Shown here piece after piece: positions 1 through 6,652 of a stretch of 32,606 bases of DNA. A model generated the notes under the pieces. The model worked only from the letters and a program-made list of their open reading frames with translations, was not told where the DNA came from and did no database searches. Made by a program: the position numbers and the translations under genes. The first letter of the stretch is position 1, and every line of letters starts with the position of its first letter. This DNA is from an uncultured Blautia sp. (GTDB lineage: Bacteria > Bacillota > Clostridia > Lachnospirales > Lachnospiraceae), in assembly GCA_900539525.1 (NCBI GenBank), contig UQCM01000031.1, positions 1 through 32,606 on the forward strand. Reading direction: 5' to 3'.

Positions 1-112
1 CATGCAGATTTATAAATATTTGCCGTGGGGAGCTTGCTCACCGGAGGCAAATTTTATGAGCCAAGGGAAAACCTCGCAGAGGCGGTTTTGCGAATGTGCT
101 CTGAACAGTCAC
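1..112 (+). mobile_element. MITE-like element, degenerate copy (left end outside window)
   Basis: This stretch matches the 153-bp elements at 8850-9002 and 31533-31685, with a roughly 30-bp internal deletion near 58-62 that removes the AGGGCGAGAGCCCT hairpin. The shared left part (CATGCAGATTTATAAATATT) and the shared right part (CTCGCAGAGGCGGTTTTGCG) are both present. The right terminal repeat is decayed, reading CTCTGAACAGTCAC up to about 112. The element lies directly upstream of the MATE fragment and is open in the same frame. Confidence 0.8.
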
Positions 113-135
113 ACTTCAGGAAAGTAAGTGAGAAT

Positions 136-879
136 TTGAAAGAAGTTCATTTAACGGAAGGATCGATCCTTCGAAAATTAATCGTATTTTCCATGCCGAT
201 GATCGCGGGGAATCTGTTGCAGCAGGTCTATAATCTGGTAGATACCCTGATCGTTGGCAAATATCTGGGACCGGATGCCCTGGCATCAGTGGGCTCCTCC
301 TATACACTGATGATCTTTATTACCTCTATTATGATCGGACTCTGCATGGGAAGCGGGGCACTTTTTTCCGTTGATCATGGAGCCGCTGACGAGGAAGGAC
401 TGAAGGAGGATATCTGGCTGTCGTTTTGCTTCATCCTGACGATATCCCTCATCATCTGTCTGATCATCTATCCGGGCATGACATGGATCCTGAATGTTCT
501 GCAGACACCTCCTGAGCTTAAGGGACTGACACGGGATTATATTTCCATCATATTTGCGGGGATTCTTTTTGTATTCCTTTATAACTTTTTCTCCTATCTG
601 CTCCGGGCATTGGGAAATTCCATGGTACCTCTGATGTTTCTGGCAATCTCATCAGGGATGAATATCGTGCTGGATATCTGGTTTGTGGTCGGGCTGAAGC
701 TTGGTGTTGGCGGTGCCGCCCTGGCTACCGTCATTGCACAGGCCGTATCCGGGATCGGGATCATGGTTTATTCCCTGTATAAGCTTCCTGTGCTGAGATT
801 CCATAAGACCGATCTGAAATGGAATCCGAACCGCCCAATTAACCGAATAGTTACCGGAATGTTTACAAAGGAGACGTAA
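136..879 (+). pseudogene. MATE family efflux transporter, N-terminal half only
   Basis: The product matches the first half of a MATE multidrug/Na+ antiporter. Near the start it has the family signature SMPMIAGNLLQQVYNLVDTL, followed by about six hydrophobic helices. MATE proteins normally have about 450 residues and 12 helices. Here homology stops near residue 230, after LPVLRFHKTDLKW, and a short unrelated tail runs to the stop. I chose TTG at 136, preceded by AGGAAA at 118-123, because it gives MKEVHLTEGSI, a usual MATE N-terminus. The open frame continues upstream to GTG at 25, but that part is read from the MITE-like element. The stop lies only 4 bp before the macro-domain gene, so a deletion probably joined the MATE 5' half to the macro-gene leader. 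A half transporter is unlikely to work. Confidence 0.8.
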
Positions 880-883
880 GATT

Positions 884-1918
884 ATGCCTTTTTTACTGAT
901 TCGAAACGATATTACAAAAGTATCTGCGGATGCCATCGTAAATCCGGCAAACCGGCAGCTGCTGGAAGGCAGCGGCACCAGCCGGGCCATTTATCTGGCT
1001 GCCGGGGAGAAGCTGCTGACGGAGGCCTGCCGGAAGATCGGACACTGTGACCCTGGACAGGCTGTCGCGACAGAGGCTTTTCATCTCTCGGCACGCTATA
1101 TCATCCATGCGGTGGGACCTGTCTGGAAGGATGGACACCACGGAGAGGACCGGCTGCTGTACAGCGCATATTCAGCATCCATGAAACTGGCCGTCTCTCT
1201 TCATCTGGAGTCCATCGCATTCCCGCTGCTTTCCTCCGGAAACTACGGATACCCGAAGGATCAGGCGCTGCGGGTGGCGATTTCCGCCATCAGTGATTTT
1301 CTGATCGACCATGAGCTGACGGTCTATATGGTCCTGTATGACAGAAAGGCTCTGGCGGTGAGCCGGAAACTGTTTACTTCTGTTGCGGAATATATCGATG
1401 ATCATTATGTAGATGCAAACGATGAGACCTTTTCAGGGAACAGAGTCCTCGGAAGCAGATTTCGTTTTTCTGAGCCGGACGTTCAGGAGACCGGTTTCTG
1501 CTTTGAAGATACCATTGCCCTGCCCTCATCCCCGGTGCAGCAATCTGACCGGAGCCTGGATCATCTCATGGAGCATATGGGTGAGACCTTTTCCCAGATG
1601 CTGCTCCGACTGATCGATGAACGTGGTCTGAAGGACTCTCAGGTCTATAAGAAGGCAAATGTTGACCGCCGGCATTTTTCCAAAATCAAAAATGACATCC
1701 ACTACGCTCCAAATAAGAAAACGGTGCTGGCTTTTGCCATCGCACTGGAGCTCTCGATGGATGAAACAAAGGATCTGCTCATGCGTGCCGGTTTCGCATT
1801 TTCCATGTGCTCGAAATTTGACGTGATCATCTGCTATTTTATTGAGCATGAGAATTACAATATTTTTGAAATAAATGAAATGCTGTTTTCCTATGATCAG
1901 CCGCTTCTTGGATCGTGA
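884..1918 (+). CDS. Macro domain protein with C-terminal HTH-like domain
   Basis: Residues 1-165 form a macro domain, the fold that binds ADP-ribose and, in some members, removes it from proteins or nucleic acids. Visible family features are NDIT near residue 8, NPANRQLLEGSG near residue 20, the AIYLAAG helix, and the second phosphate loop LLSSGNYGYP near residue 113. A linker of about 70 residues follows. Residues 240-305 then resemble an XRE-type helix-turn-helix (DSQVYKKANVDRRHFSKIKN, then a helix ending LSMDETKDLLMRAG). The start ATG has GGAGA 11 bp upstream. The arrangement suggests an ADP-ribose-sensing regulator, but that is inference; the helix-turn-helix may instead bind RNA or protein. 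A hairpin terminator follows at 1936-1969. Confidence 0.85.
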   Translation: MPFLLIRNDITKVSADAIVNPANRQLLEGSGTSRAIYLAAGEKLLTEACRKIGHCDPGQAVATEAFHLSARYIIHAVGPVWKDGHHGEDRLLYSAYSASMKLAVSLHLESIAFPLLSSGNYGYPKDQALRVAISAISDFLIDHELTVYMVLYDRKALAVSRKLFTSVAEYIDDHYVDANDETFSGNRVLGSRFRFSEPDVQETGFCFEDTIALPSSPVQQSDRSLDHLMEHMGETFSQMLLRLIDERGLKDSQVYKKANVDRRHFSKIKNDIHYAPNKKTVLAFAIALELSMDETKDLLMRAGFAFSMCSKFDVIICYFIEHENYNIFEINEMLFSYDQPLLGS

Positions 1919-1935
1919 GCACAATCATTTGTCTC

Positions 1936-1969
1936 CCGGCAGGCGACCAGTTCTGCCGGAAATTCTTTT
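1936..1969 (+). terminator. Hairpin terminator after macro-domain gene
   Basis: CCGGCAG (1936-1942) pairs with CTGCCGG (1953-1959) over a 10-nt loop and is followed by the T-rich AAATTCTTTTA. It lies 18 bp after the macro-gene stop, as expected for an intrinsic terminator. Confidence 0.6.
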
Positions 1970-1978
1970 ATACTTGTT

Positions 1979-2079
1979 CTATCAACAACGAAAGGATGGT
2001 ATAAGCAAAAGGAAAGCCTCGCAGAGGTGATTTTGCGAATGGATTCTGAATATTAGCTATCAACAACGAAAGGATGGTA
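1979..2079 (+). repeat. 23-bp direct repeat flanking a MITE-like right-half fragment
   Basis: Positions 1979-2001 and 2057-2079 carry the same 23 bp, from CTATCAACAACG to AAAGGATGGTA. Between them, 2002-2056 is the right half of the MITE-like element (AAGCAAAAGGAAAGCCTCGC onward) with a decayed end. The second repeat copy contains the ribosome-binding site of the VWA gene, so the first is a duplicated leader carrying an orphan ribosome site. Confidence 0.85.
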
Positions 2080-2085
2080 GGACAT

Positions 2086-2748
2086 ATGAAAAAAGGATTG
2101 ACAGAGCTCATTTTTATTCTTGACAGAAGCGGTTCCATGGGGGGACTGGAAAAAGATACGATCGGCGGCTTTAACGGAATGATCGAGAAACAGAAAAAGC
2201 AGGAGGGCGAGGCAAATGTAACGACTGTGCTGTTTGATCATGAGTATGAGATGATCCATGACCGTTTTCCGATCGCGGCAGTCAGACCTCTCACCGCAGA
2301 GGATTACTACGTGCGCGGATGCACCGCCCTGCTGGATGCCGTCGGAAAGACGATTCAGAAAATGGTAAATGTTCAGAAGCATCTCCCGGAGGAGATGAAG
2401 GCGGAGAAAGTCATTTTCGTAATCACCACGGACGGGCTGGAAAATGCCAGCCGCGAGTTCGGATATGCCGATATCCATCGGATGATCGAGCACCAGAAGG
2501 AGTGCTACGGCTGGGAGTTCCTGTTTCTGGGCGCCAACATGGATGCCGTAGCCGAGGCAAAGAAGTTCGGAATCGGTGCGGACCGTTCCGTAACCTTCGT
2601 CAATGACAGCGCCGGGATCGCCACAAACTATCATACTGTAGGCGAAACCCTCTGCTGCATGCGTTCGGCTCCATGTATGGCAGATATTGATGAAAGCTGG
2701 AAAGCGGACATTGAGGCAGATTTTAAGAAACGCAGTCATAAAAAATAG
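2086..2748 (+). CDS. VWA (von Willebrand factor A) domain protein
   Basis: This cytoplasmic protein of 220 residues is essentially one VWA domain. The metal-ion-dependent adhesion site is complete: DRSGSM near residue 12, the threonine in RGCTALLDAV near residue 77, and TTDGLENAS near residue 113. There is no signal peptide or membrane helix. I chose ATG at 2086 over in-frame ATG at 2074 because AAAGGATGG ends at 2077, overlapping the earlier ATG but 8 bp before the later one. VWA proteins usually serve as metal-dependent binding modules in larger complexes; no AAA or TerD-type partner is present here. The nearest neighbour is the macro-domain gene upstream, separated by a terminator. Confidence 0.85.
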   Translation: MKKGLTELIFILDRSGSMGGLEKDTIGGFNGMIEKQKKQEGEANVTTVLFDHEYEMIHDRFPIAAVRPLTAEDYYVRGCTALLDAVGKTIQKMVNVQKHLPEEMKAEKVIFVITTDGLENASREFGYADIHRMIEHQKECYGWEFLFLGANMDAVAEAKKFGIGADRSVTFVNDSAGIATNYHTVGETLCCMRSAPCMADIDESWKADIEADFKKRSHKK

Positions 2749-2810
2749 AAGCGTAACGGAGCGGCCAGACTTACCTTATGGTAAGACAGCCGCTCCGTTA
2801 CGCTTCTATT
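2744..2810. terminator. Symmetric bidirectional terminator with both stop codons in its arms
   Basis: A perfect 21-bp inverted repeat (2744-2764 and 2790-2810) encloses a smaller CTTACC/GGTAAG hairpin (2770-2785, loop TTAT). The TAG stop of the VWA gene (2746-2748) and the TAG stop of the convergent Bfd-like gene (2808-2806) occupy mirror-image positions in the two arms. The outer ends are A/T-rich on both strands, as needed for termination in both directions. Confidence 0.85.
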
Positions 2811-2985
2811 TCTCCAATAATTTCTTCGTCAGTTTTTTCGCCTTTTTCTTGCAGTCCCCACATGCTTTTCCTACTTTGGTAGCTTTCTTTACTTCCTTAA
2901 AGGATGTCGCGCCCTTCTCTATGGCGCGGGCGATATCCCCTTTGGTTACCTTATAGCAGGAACATAAAATCTTATCCGGATTCAT
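2806..2985 (-). CDS. Bfd-like [2Fe-2S]-binding small protein
   Basis: This 59-residue protein has the bacterioferritin-associated ferredoxin (BFD) fold signature. CSCYKVTKGDI supplies the first two cysteines, and KACGDCKK near residue 45 supplies the second pair. In between is the typical AIEKGATSFKEVKKATKVG. The C-terminus is strongly lysine-rich. A longer frame exists upstream, but only the part from ATG at 2985 matches the family, and that ATG lies 1 bp past the ferritin stop, implying translational coupling. Known Bfd proteins deliver electrons that release iron from bacterioferritin. Here the partner would be the ferritin encoded just upstream, which is an inference from gene order. Confidence 0.85.
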   Translation of the reverse strand: MNPDKILCSCYKVTKGDIARAIEKGATSFKEVKKATKVGKACGDCKKKAKKLTKKLLEK

Positions 2986-2986
2986 A

Positions 2987-3499
2987 TCAGAGTACCAGGG
3001 ACGGTGCGGAATATACCCGTGCGCCCAGCTCACTGTCCAGCATGTAGAGGCTCTTCGGGTCATCTCCGAACAGCTCGAATTTCTTTACCAGACCATCTGC
3101 ATTGGTCTCTTCCTCGCCCTGCTCCTTAACGAACCAGTCCAGGAACTGCATGGTGCGGAAGTCCTTTACGGAATATGCCGCATCGTAAATATTGTGGATC
3201 AGGCTGGTCACATACTGCTCATGCTTTAATCCTTCTGTCAGCACACCTTTTACACTATCCGGCTGCACTGCCGGACGGTCAATGGTTTCCAGAACGGCCC
3301 TTACCCCATTGTTCTGCAGATACTGGATGAACAGCATGGCATGGTCGCGCTCCTCCTGCGCCTGAACCCTGTACCAGTTTCCAAAACCATCCAGTCCCTG
3401 GTCATAGCAATAATTGGAAAAATCCAGATACAGATACGCAGAATAAAACTCCTTGTTTACCTGCTGATTCAATAATTCGATTACTTTTTCGTCCAACAT
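2987..3499 (-). CDS. ftnA: Ferritin
   Basis: This 170-residue four-helix-bundle ferritin oxidises Fe(II) and stores it as a mineral core in the cytoplasm. Ferroxidase-site residues are visible: the Glu in NKEFYSAYLYLDF near residue 16, EERDHAM (Glu and His) near residue 48, the Glu in EGLKHEQYV, and the late helix with KEQGEEE. AGGAGG runs directly into the upstream ATG of MIMLDEK, so the second ATG at 3499, 6 nt from AGGAGG, is the better start. The gene follows the SPFH gene by only 20 bp and is coupled to the Bfd-like gene, giving a compact operon for iron storage and release. Confidence 0.93.
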   Translation of the reverse strand: MLDEKVIELLNQQVNKEFYSAYLYLDFSNYCYDQGLDGFGNWYRVQAQEERDHAMLFIQYLQNNGVRAVLETIDRPAVQPDSVKGVLTEGLKHEQYVTSLIHNIYDAAYSVKDFRTMQFLDWFVKEQGEEETNADGLVKKFELFGDDPKSLYMLDSELGARVYSAPSLVL

Positions 3500-3519
3500 A
3501 ATCATCCTCCTGTTTCTTA

Positions 3520-4938
3520 TTACTGTATATCGTTTGCGTCAAACGGATCTCCGCATTCCGGACAGAATTTCGGCGGATTGCGGGGATCTTCCGGCTCCCA
3601 TCCGCACTTGTCGCACCGGTACAGCGGTGCACCCGCCGGTTTCTTTGCACCGCAGTTCTGGCAGAATTTTCCTTTGTTTACTGCCCCGCAGGCACAGGTC
3701 CATCCGTCATTGTCCGTTGGCTTCGGTGAACCGCACTCCGGACAGAATCTGCCTGTTGCAGTTGTTCCGCATTTACACTTCCAGGCACCTGCCTGTACCG
3801 GCTCCGGCTTCTTTGCGCCGCATTCCGGACAGAACTTCCCGGTTGCCGTCGCTCCGCAGGAACATTTCCAGCCACCTGCCGGTGCTGCTGCCTGCACAGG
3901 TGCCGCCTGCTGCCGTGCTGCCGCCTGCTGCTGACCCATAGCAAACAGATTCTGTGCATTTACTCCGCCTCCCGCGTTCATGGCCATACCCATACCGATA
4001 AAGCCGTTCATGGCGCCGCCTTCGTTGGAGGCTGCCGCCCTCATCGCATCTGCCTGTGCGCCGACAAGAGTCGCACCCGCCATAGACGGATCACGCATAA
4101 CAGCGGTACGCTGCAGCTGCTTGATCATCTCTGCATCCTCCGGCGGCAGGGTCACACTGCCCAGAGCAATGCTGACAACCTGCAGTCCGCGAAGCTTGCT
4201 CCATTTTTCAGAGAGTGCGATATTCATGGCTTCCTCCAGCTCTGTGGTGTGGGAAACGATCTGATTCGGACGCAGCTCCAGATCCGAAAGTCTGCCGAAA
4301 GCCGGCTGCAGCGCGCTGATAAACTCCGTCTTCAGCTGACCTTCCAGCTCTTCACGGGTATATTCCTGTGACACATTTCCGCACACATTCGTATAGAACA
4401 GCAGCGGATCAGCAATTTTATAGGAGTAAACACCGGAGCAGCGAATGGAAACGTCCACATCCAGCCCGATCTTGGAATCGACAACACGGAAAGGAACAGG
4501 ATTCGGTGTTCCGAATTTGTTGTCAATCAGCTCTTTCGTATTGAAATAGTAGATCCTCTGATCCTTGGCTGTATCACCTCCGAAAGTAAAACGTTTACCG
4601 ACTGTCCGGAATGTCTCTTTGATGCTTTCACCAAGTTTTCCCGCAAAAATACTGGGCTCTGTGGAAGTATCGTATGTAAATTCGCCGGGTTCTGCGCATA
4701 CCTCCACGATCTTTCCCTGCTCCACGATCATCATACACTGTCCATCAGCCACAGCGATCACACTGCCATTGGAAATAATATTGTCATTTCCCTTTGTATT
4801 GGAAGAACGTGAGGAAGTACGCTTCCGTCCTTTCGTGACCAAAACATCCTTTTCCATCGCTTCACAGTAGAAATACTCCTTCCACTGATCCGCCAGAGTC
4901 CCGCCAAGTGCTCCAATTCCTGCTTTAATAAGTCCCAT
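3520..4938 (-). CDS. SPFH domain protein with four C-terminal zinc ribbons (YdjI-like)
   Basis: Residues 1 to about 280 form an SPFH (stomatin/prohibitin/flotillin-like) domain of the kind also labelled virion-core-like and seen in Bacillus YdjI. An Ala/Gly/Gln-rich linker follows at about 300-350. Four double-cysteine zinc ribbons lie between about 355 and 465 (CSCGATATGKFCPECG, CKCGTTATGRFCPECG, CACGAVNKGKFCQNCG, CDKCGWEP...CPECG). There is no signal peptide or clear membrane helix. Bacillus YdjI belongs to a membrane-stress operon with a PspA homologue; no PspA gene is visible here, and the neighbours are ferritin and a Bfd-like protein. The start is supported by GGAGAGG upstream. Confidence 0.88.
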   Translation of the reverse strand: MGLIKAGIGALGGTLADQWKEYFYCEAMEKDVLVTKGRKRTSSRSSNTKGNDNIISNGSVIAVADGQCMMIVEQGKIVEVCAEPGEFTYDTSTEPSIFAGKLGESIKETFRTVGKRFTFGGDTAKDQRIYYFNTKELIDNKFGTPNPVPFRVVDSKIGLDVDVSIRCSGVYSYKIADPLLFYTNVCGNVSQEYTREELEGQLKTEFISALQPAFGRLSDLELRPNQIVSHTTELEEAMNIALSEKWSKLRGLQVVSIALGSVTLPPEDAEMIKQLQRTAVMRDPSMAGATLVGAQADAMRAAASNEGGAMNGFIGMGMAMNAGGGVNAQNLFAMGQQQAAARQQAAPVQAAAPAGGWKCSCGATATGKFCPECGAKKPEPVQAGAWKCKCGTTATGRFCPECGSPKPTDNDGWTCACGAVNKGKFCQNCGAKKPAGAPLYRCDKCGWEPEDPRNPPKFCPECGDPFDANDIQ

Positions 4939-4981
4939 ATGATACCTCTCCTTTCCTTCGTCTGCTTTTCATTTATTTTAA

Positions 4982-5008
4982 CATAGTTTTTCATCAAAAA
5001 TAACTATG
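4982..5008. promoter_or_regulatory. Inverted repeat in the leader of the SPFH operon
   Basis: CATAGTT (4982-4988) and AACTATG (5002-5008) form a perfect 7-bp dyad with a 13-bp A/T-rich spacer, about 45 bp upstream of the SPFH start. It could be an operator for the SPFH-ferritin-Bfd operon. I see no convincing spaced promoter beside it. Confidence 0.35.
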
Positions 5009-5027
5009 ATTTACAATTTTTTGAAAT

Positions 5028-5047
5028 ATTCAGAGTCATGCAGATTT
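5028..5047 (+). repeat. MITE-like element, left-end fragment
   Basis: ATTCAGAGTCATGCAGATTT is identical to the left end of the full elements without the first residues of the inverted repeat. What follows (about 5048-5097) is unrelated and contains an imperfect hairpin with arms near CGGATTTT and AAAAATCC. Confidence 0.6.
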
Positions 5048-5098
5048 CAAATGTTTTTCGGATTTTGGGAACGCGGGAGCGCGGAAAAATCCAAAATT

Positions 5099-5131
5099 AT
5101 TGTAAACCGTTTTTATTTTCAAGTTGACAAT
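5099..5131. promoter_or_regulatory. BirA-type biotin operator
   Basis: ATTGTAAAC (5099-5107) and GTTGACAAT (5123-5131) form an inverted repeat with 8 of 9 bases matching, separated by 15 bp. This is the known layout of BirA operators in Firmicutes. The right half contains the -35 box of the bioY promoter, so biotin-loaded BirA would block transcription. Confidence 0.8.
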
Positions 5132-5152
5132 CGGACGATGAATGTGTATTCT
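5124..5152 (+). promoter_or_regulatory. bioY promoter
   Basis: TTGACA (5124-5129), a 17-bp spacer and TATTCT (5147-5152) make a strong vegetative-type promoter. It overlaps the right arm of the BirA-type operator and lies 33 bp before the bioY start. Confidence 0.75.
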
Positions 5153-5184
5153 TAGGTGTAGAAAAATATCGGAGGAATTTGAAT

Positions 5185-5742
5185 ATGAAAAAACGTTCAT
5201 CGATTTATCAACTGACAACCTGTGCATTCATGGTAGCCTTAATGTGTGTGCTCGGACCTTTGTCCATTCCCATCGGACCGGTTCCGGTATCCTTTACCAA
5301 TCTTGTCCTTTACCTGACTGTCTATCTGCTCGGGATGAAGGGCGCAACCGTCGGCTACCTTGTCTATCTGCTCCTTGGTGCTGCAGGTCTTCCCGTCTTT
5401 TCCGGCTATGCGGGAGGACTGGCAAAGCTGGCCGGCCCCACCGGAGGGTATCTGATCGGCTTCATCTTTATGGTGCTGATCTGCGGCTTTGTCATGGAAA
5501 AATCCCGTGTAAATGCAGGTATTACAATCATTGGTATGATTGCCGGTACGCTTGTTGCCTATCTTTTCGGCACCGTCTGGTTTGTTTTTTCCATGCAGTG
5601 CGAAGTATGGTATGCATTGACTGTATGCGTATTCCCCTTTATTCCGTTTGATATCGCAAAGATTTTCCTTGCGACCGCACTTGGCAAACTGATCCGGAGT
5701 GCACTGACAAAAGCAGATCTGCTTCCTGCGCAGAACGATTAG
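5185..5742 (+). CDS. bioY: BioY, biotin ECF transporter substrate-binding subunit
   Basis: This 185-residue membrane protein has about six helices and matches BioY, the S component that captures biotin for energy-coupling-factor transport. The signature GPVPVSFTNLVLYL lies near residue 30, and GAAGLPVFSGYAGGLAKLAG, followed by a GPTGGYL turn, near residue 70. ATG at 5185 is preferred to TTG at 5179 because GGAGG (5171-5175) is then 9 bp away. The shared ECF energizing module is not in this window. The operator and promoter upstream show biotin control. The next gene was bioB but is broken, so this operon now appears to serve uptake only. Confidence 0.93.
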   Translation: MKKRSSIYQLTTCAFMVALMCVLGPLSIPIGPVPVSFTNLVLYLTVYLLGMKGATVGYLVYLLLGAAGLPVFSGYAGGLAKLAGPTGGYLIGFIFMVLICGFVMEKSRVNAGITIIGMIAGTLVAYLFGTVWFVFSMQCEVWYALTVCVFPFIPFDIAKIFLATALGKLIRSALTKADLLPAQND

Positions 5743-5771
5743 AAATCCGTGAATAAAAAGGAGAAATTTGT

Positions 5772-6489
5772 ATGAATATGATCAAATTGGCAGAGGAGAT
5801 CATCTCGGGCAGACGCATTACCCGGCAGGATGATCTGCATATGTTCCTGACCTGTGATCTTCAGGAACTCTGTGAAGGTGCGGACCGCATCCGCTCGTAT
5901 TTTGTCGGTGAAAAGGTGGATCTCTGTTCCATCATCAACGGTCGAAGCGGACGCTGTCCGGAGGACTGTAAATATTGCGCGCAGTCTGCGCATTACCATA
6001 CCAGCTGTGAGGTATATGACTTCCTTCCGGAAGAGGAAATTCTGGAGGCCTGTAAAATGAACGATCGAGAAGGCGTGAACCGCTTCTCGATCGTAACCTC
6101 CGGCCGGGCACTGACAGGTGAAGAATTTCAGAAAGCCATACATGCATATGAGACCATGCAGGAAGCATGCGGGATCGACCTGTGTGCATCCATGGGCTTT
6201 CTCACAGCAGAGCAGCTGCACCAGCTCCATGAAGCCGATTCCCGGCACACCCCTTGCGCATCTTCCACAGCTGACAGAGGATGAAATTCTAAGGACGATT
6301 GCATTCTTCCGGTATATCAATCCCGAAGCAAATATCCGCCTTGCCGCGGGACGCGCACTGCTGACAAATGATGGTGAGCGGGCATTCCAGGCCGGAGCAT
6401 CTGCTACCATTACCGGAAACATGCTGACGACGGCCGCCTGCGCAACGATCCGCAGCGACAGGCAGATGCTGAAAAAGCTTGGAATATTT
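5772..6489 (+). pseudogene. bioB: Biotin synthase, internally deleted and frameshifted
   Basis: Biotin synthase is a radical-SAM enzyme that inserts sulphur into dethiobiotin. The N-terminal 155 residues are normal, including the CPEDCKYCAQ cluster motif near residue 62 and LCASMGFLTAEQLHQLHEA. At 6234-6238 the sequence jumps to the region PIPGTPLAHLPQLTEDEI in another frame and continues through GRALLTNDGERAFQAGASAT and MLTTAACATIRSDRQMLKK. The missing middle (roughly 65-75 residues by comparison with the family) includes the cysteine of the CSGGIIG motif, a ligand of the sulphur-donor cluster, so activity should be lost. The last residues before the stop are also replaced after LKKLGIF. AAGGAGA precedes ATG at 5772, and expression would be from the bioY promoter. 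Confidence 0.9.
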
Positions 6490-6634
6490 TCAAAAATTTC
6501 TTTCAGCACTATGGAAACTGCAGGCATGGCTTTTAAGACCTCTACTGACTTCTCCCCCGGTGAAAGAATCCAGTATTCATCAATACCGAGCTTCGCATAG
6601 ATATCTTTCTTGATGGTCTTATTGCCTCAGAATA
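6490..6634 (-). pseudogene. Possible Uma2-family (DUF820) endonuclease fragment
   Basis: Read on the minus strand, this stretch gives TIKKDIYAKLGIDEYWILSP followed by GEKSVEVLK and KEIFENIP. That resembles the C-terminal part of Uma2-type PD-(D/E)XK nucleases, where a tyrosine-rich helix leads into a G-x-x-EYW-x-x-xP strand motif. A stop codon lies just upstream and there is no start, so only a remnant remains. It directly abuts the broken 3' end of bioB and may mark the edge of a deletion or insertion. The family call is from motif resemblance only. Confidence 0.4.
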
Positions 6635-6652
6635 TGATTCAAACCCTTTCAC

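Noticed and set aside
5739..6527. Long minus-strand open frame of 262 codons opposite bioB
   Set aside because: It is antisense to clear biotin synthase sequence and matches no family there; only its first residues may belong to the Uma2-like remnant.
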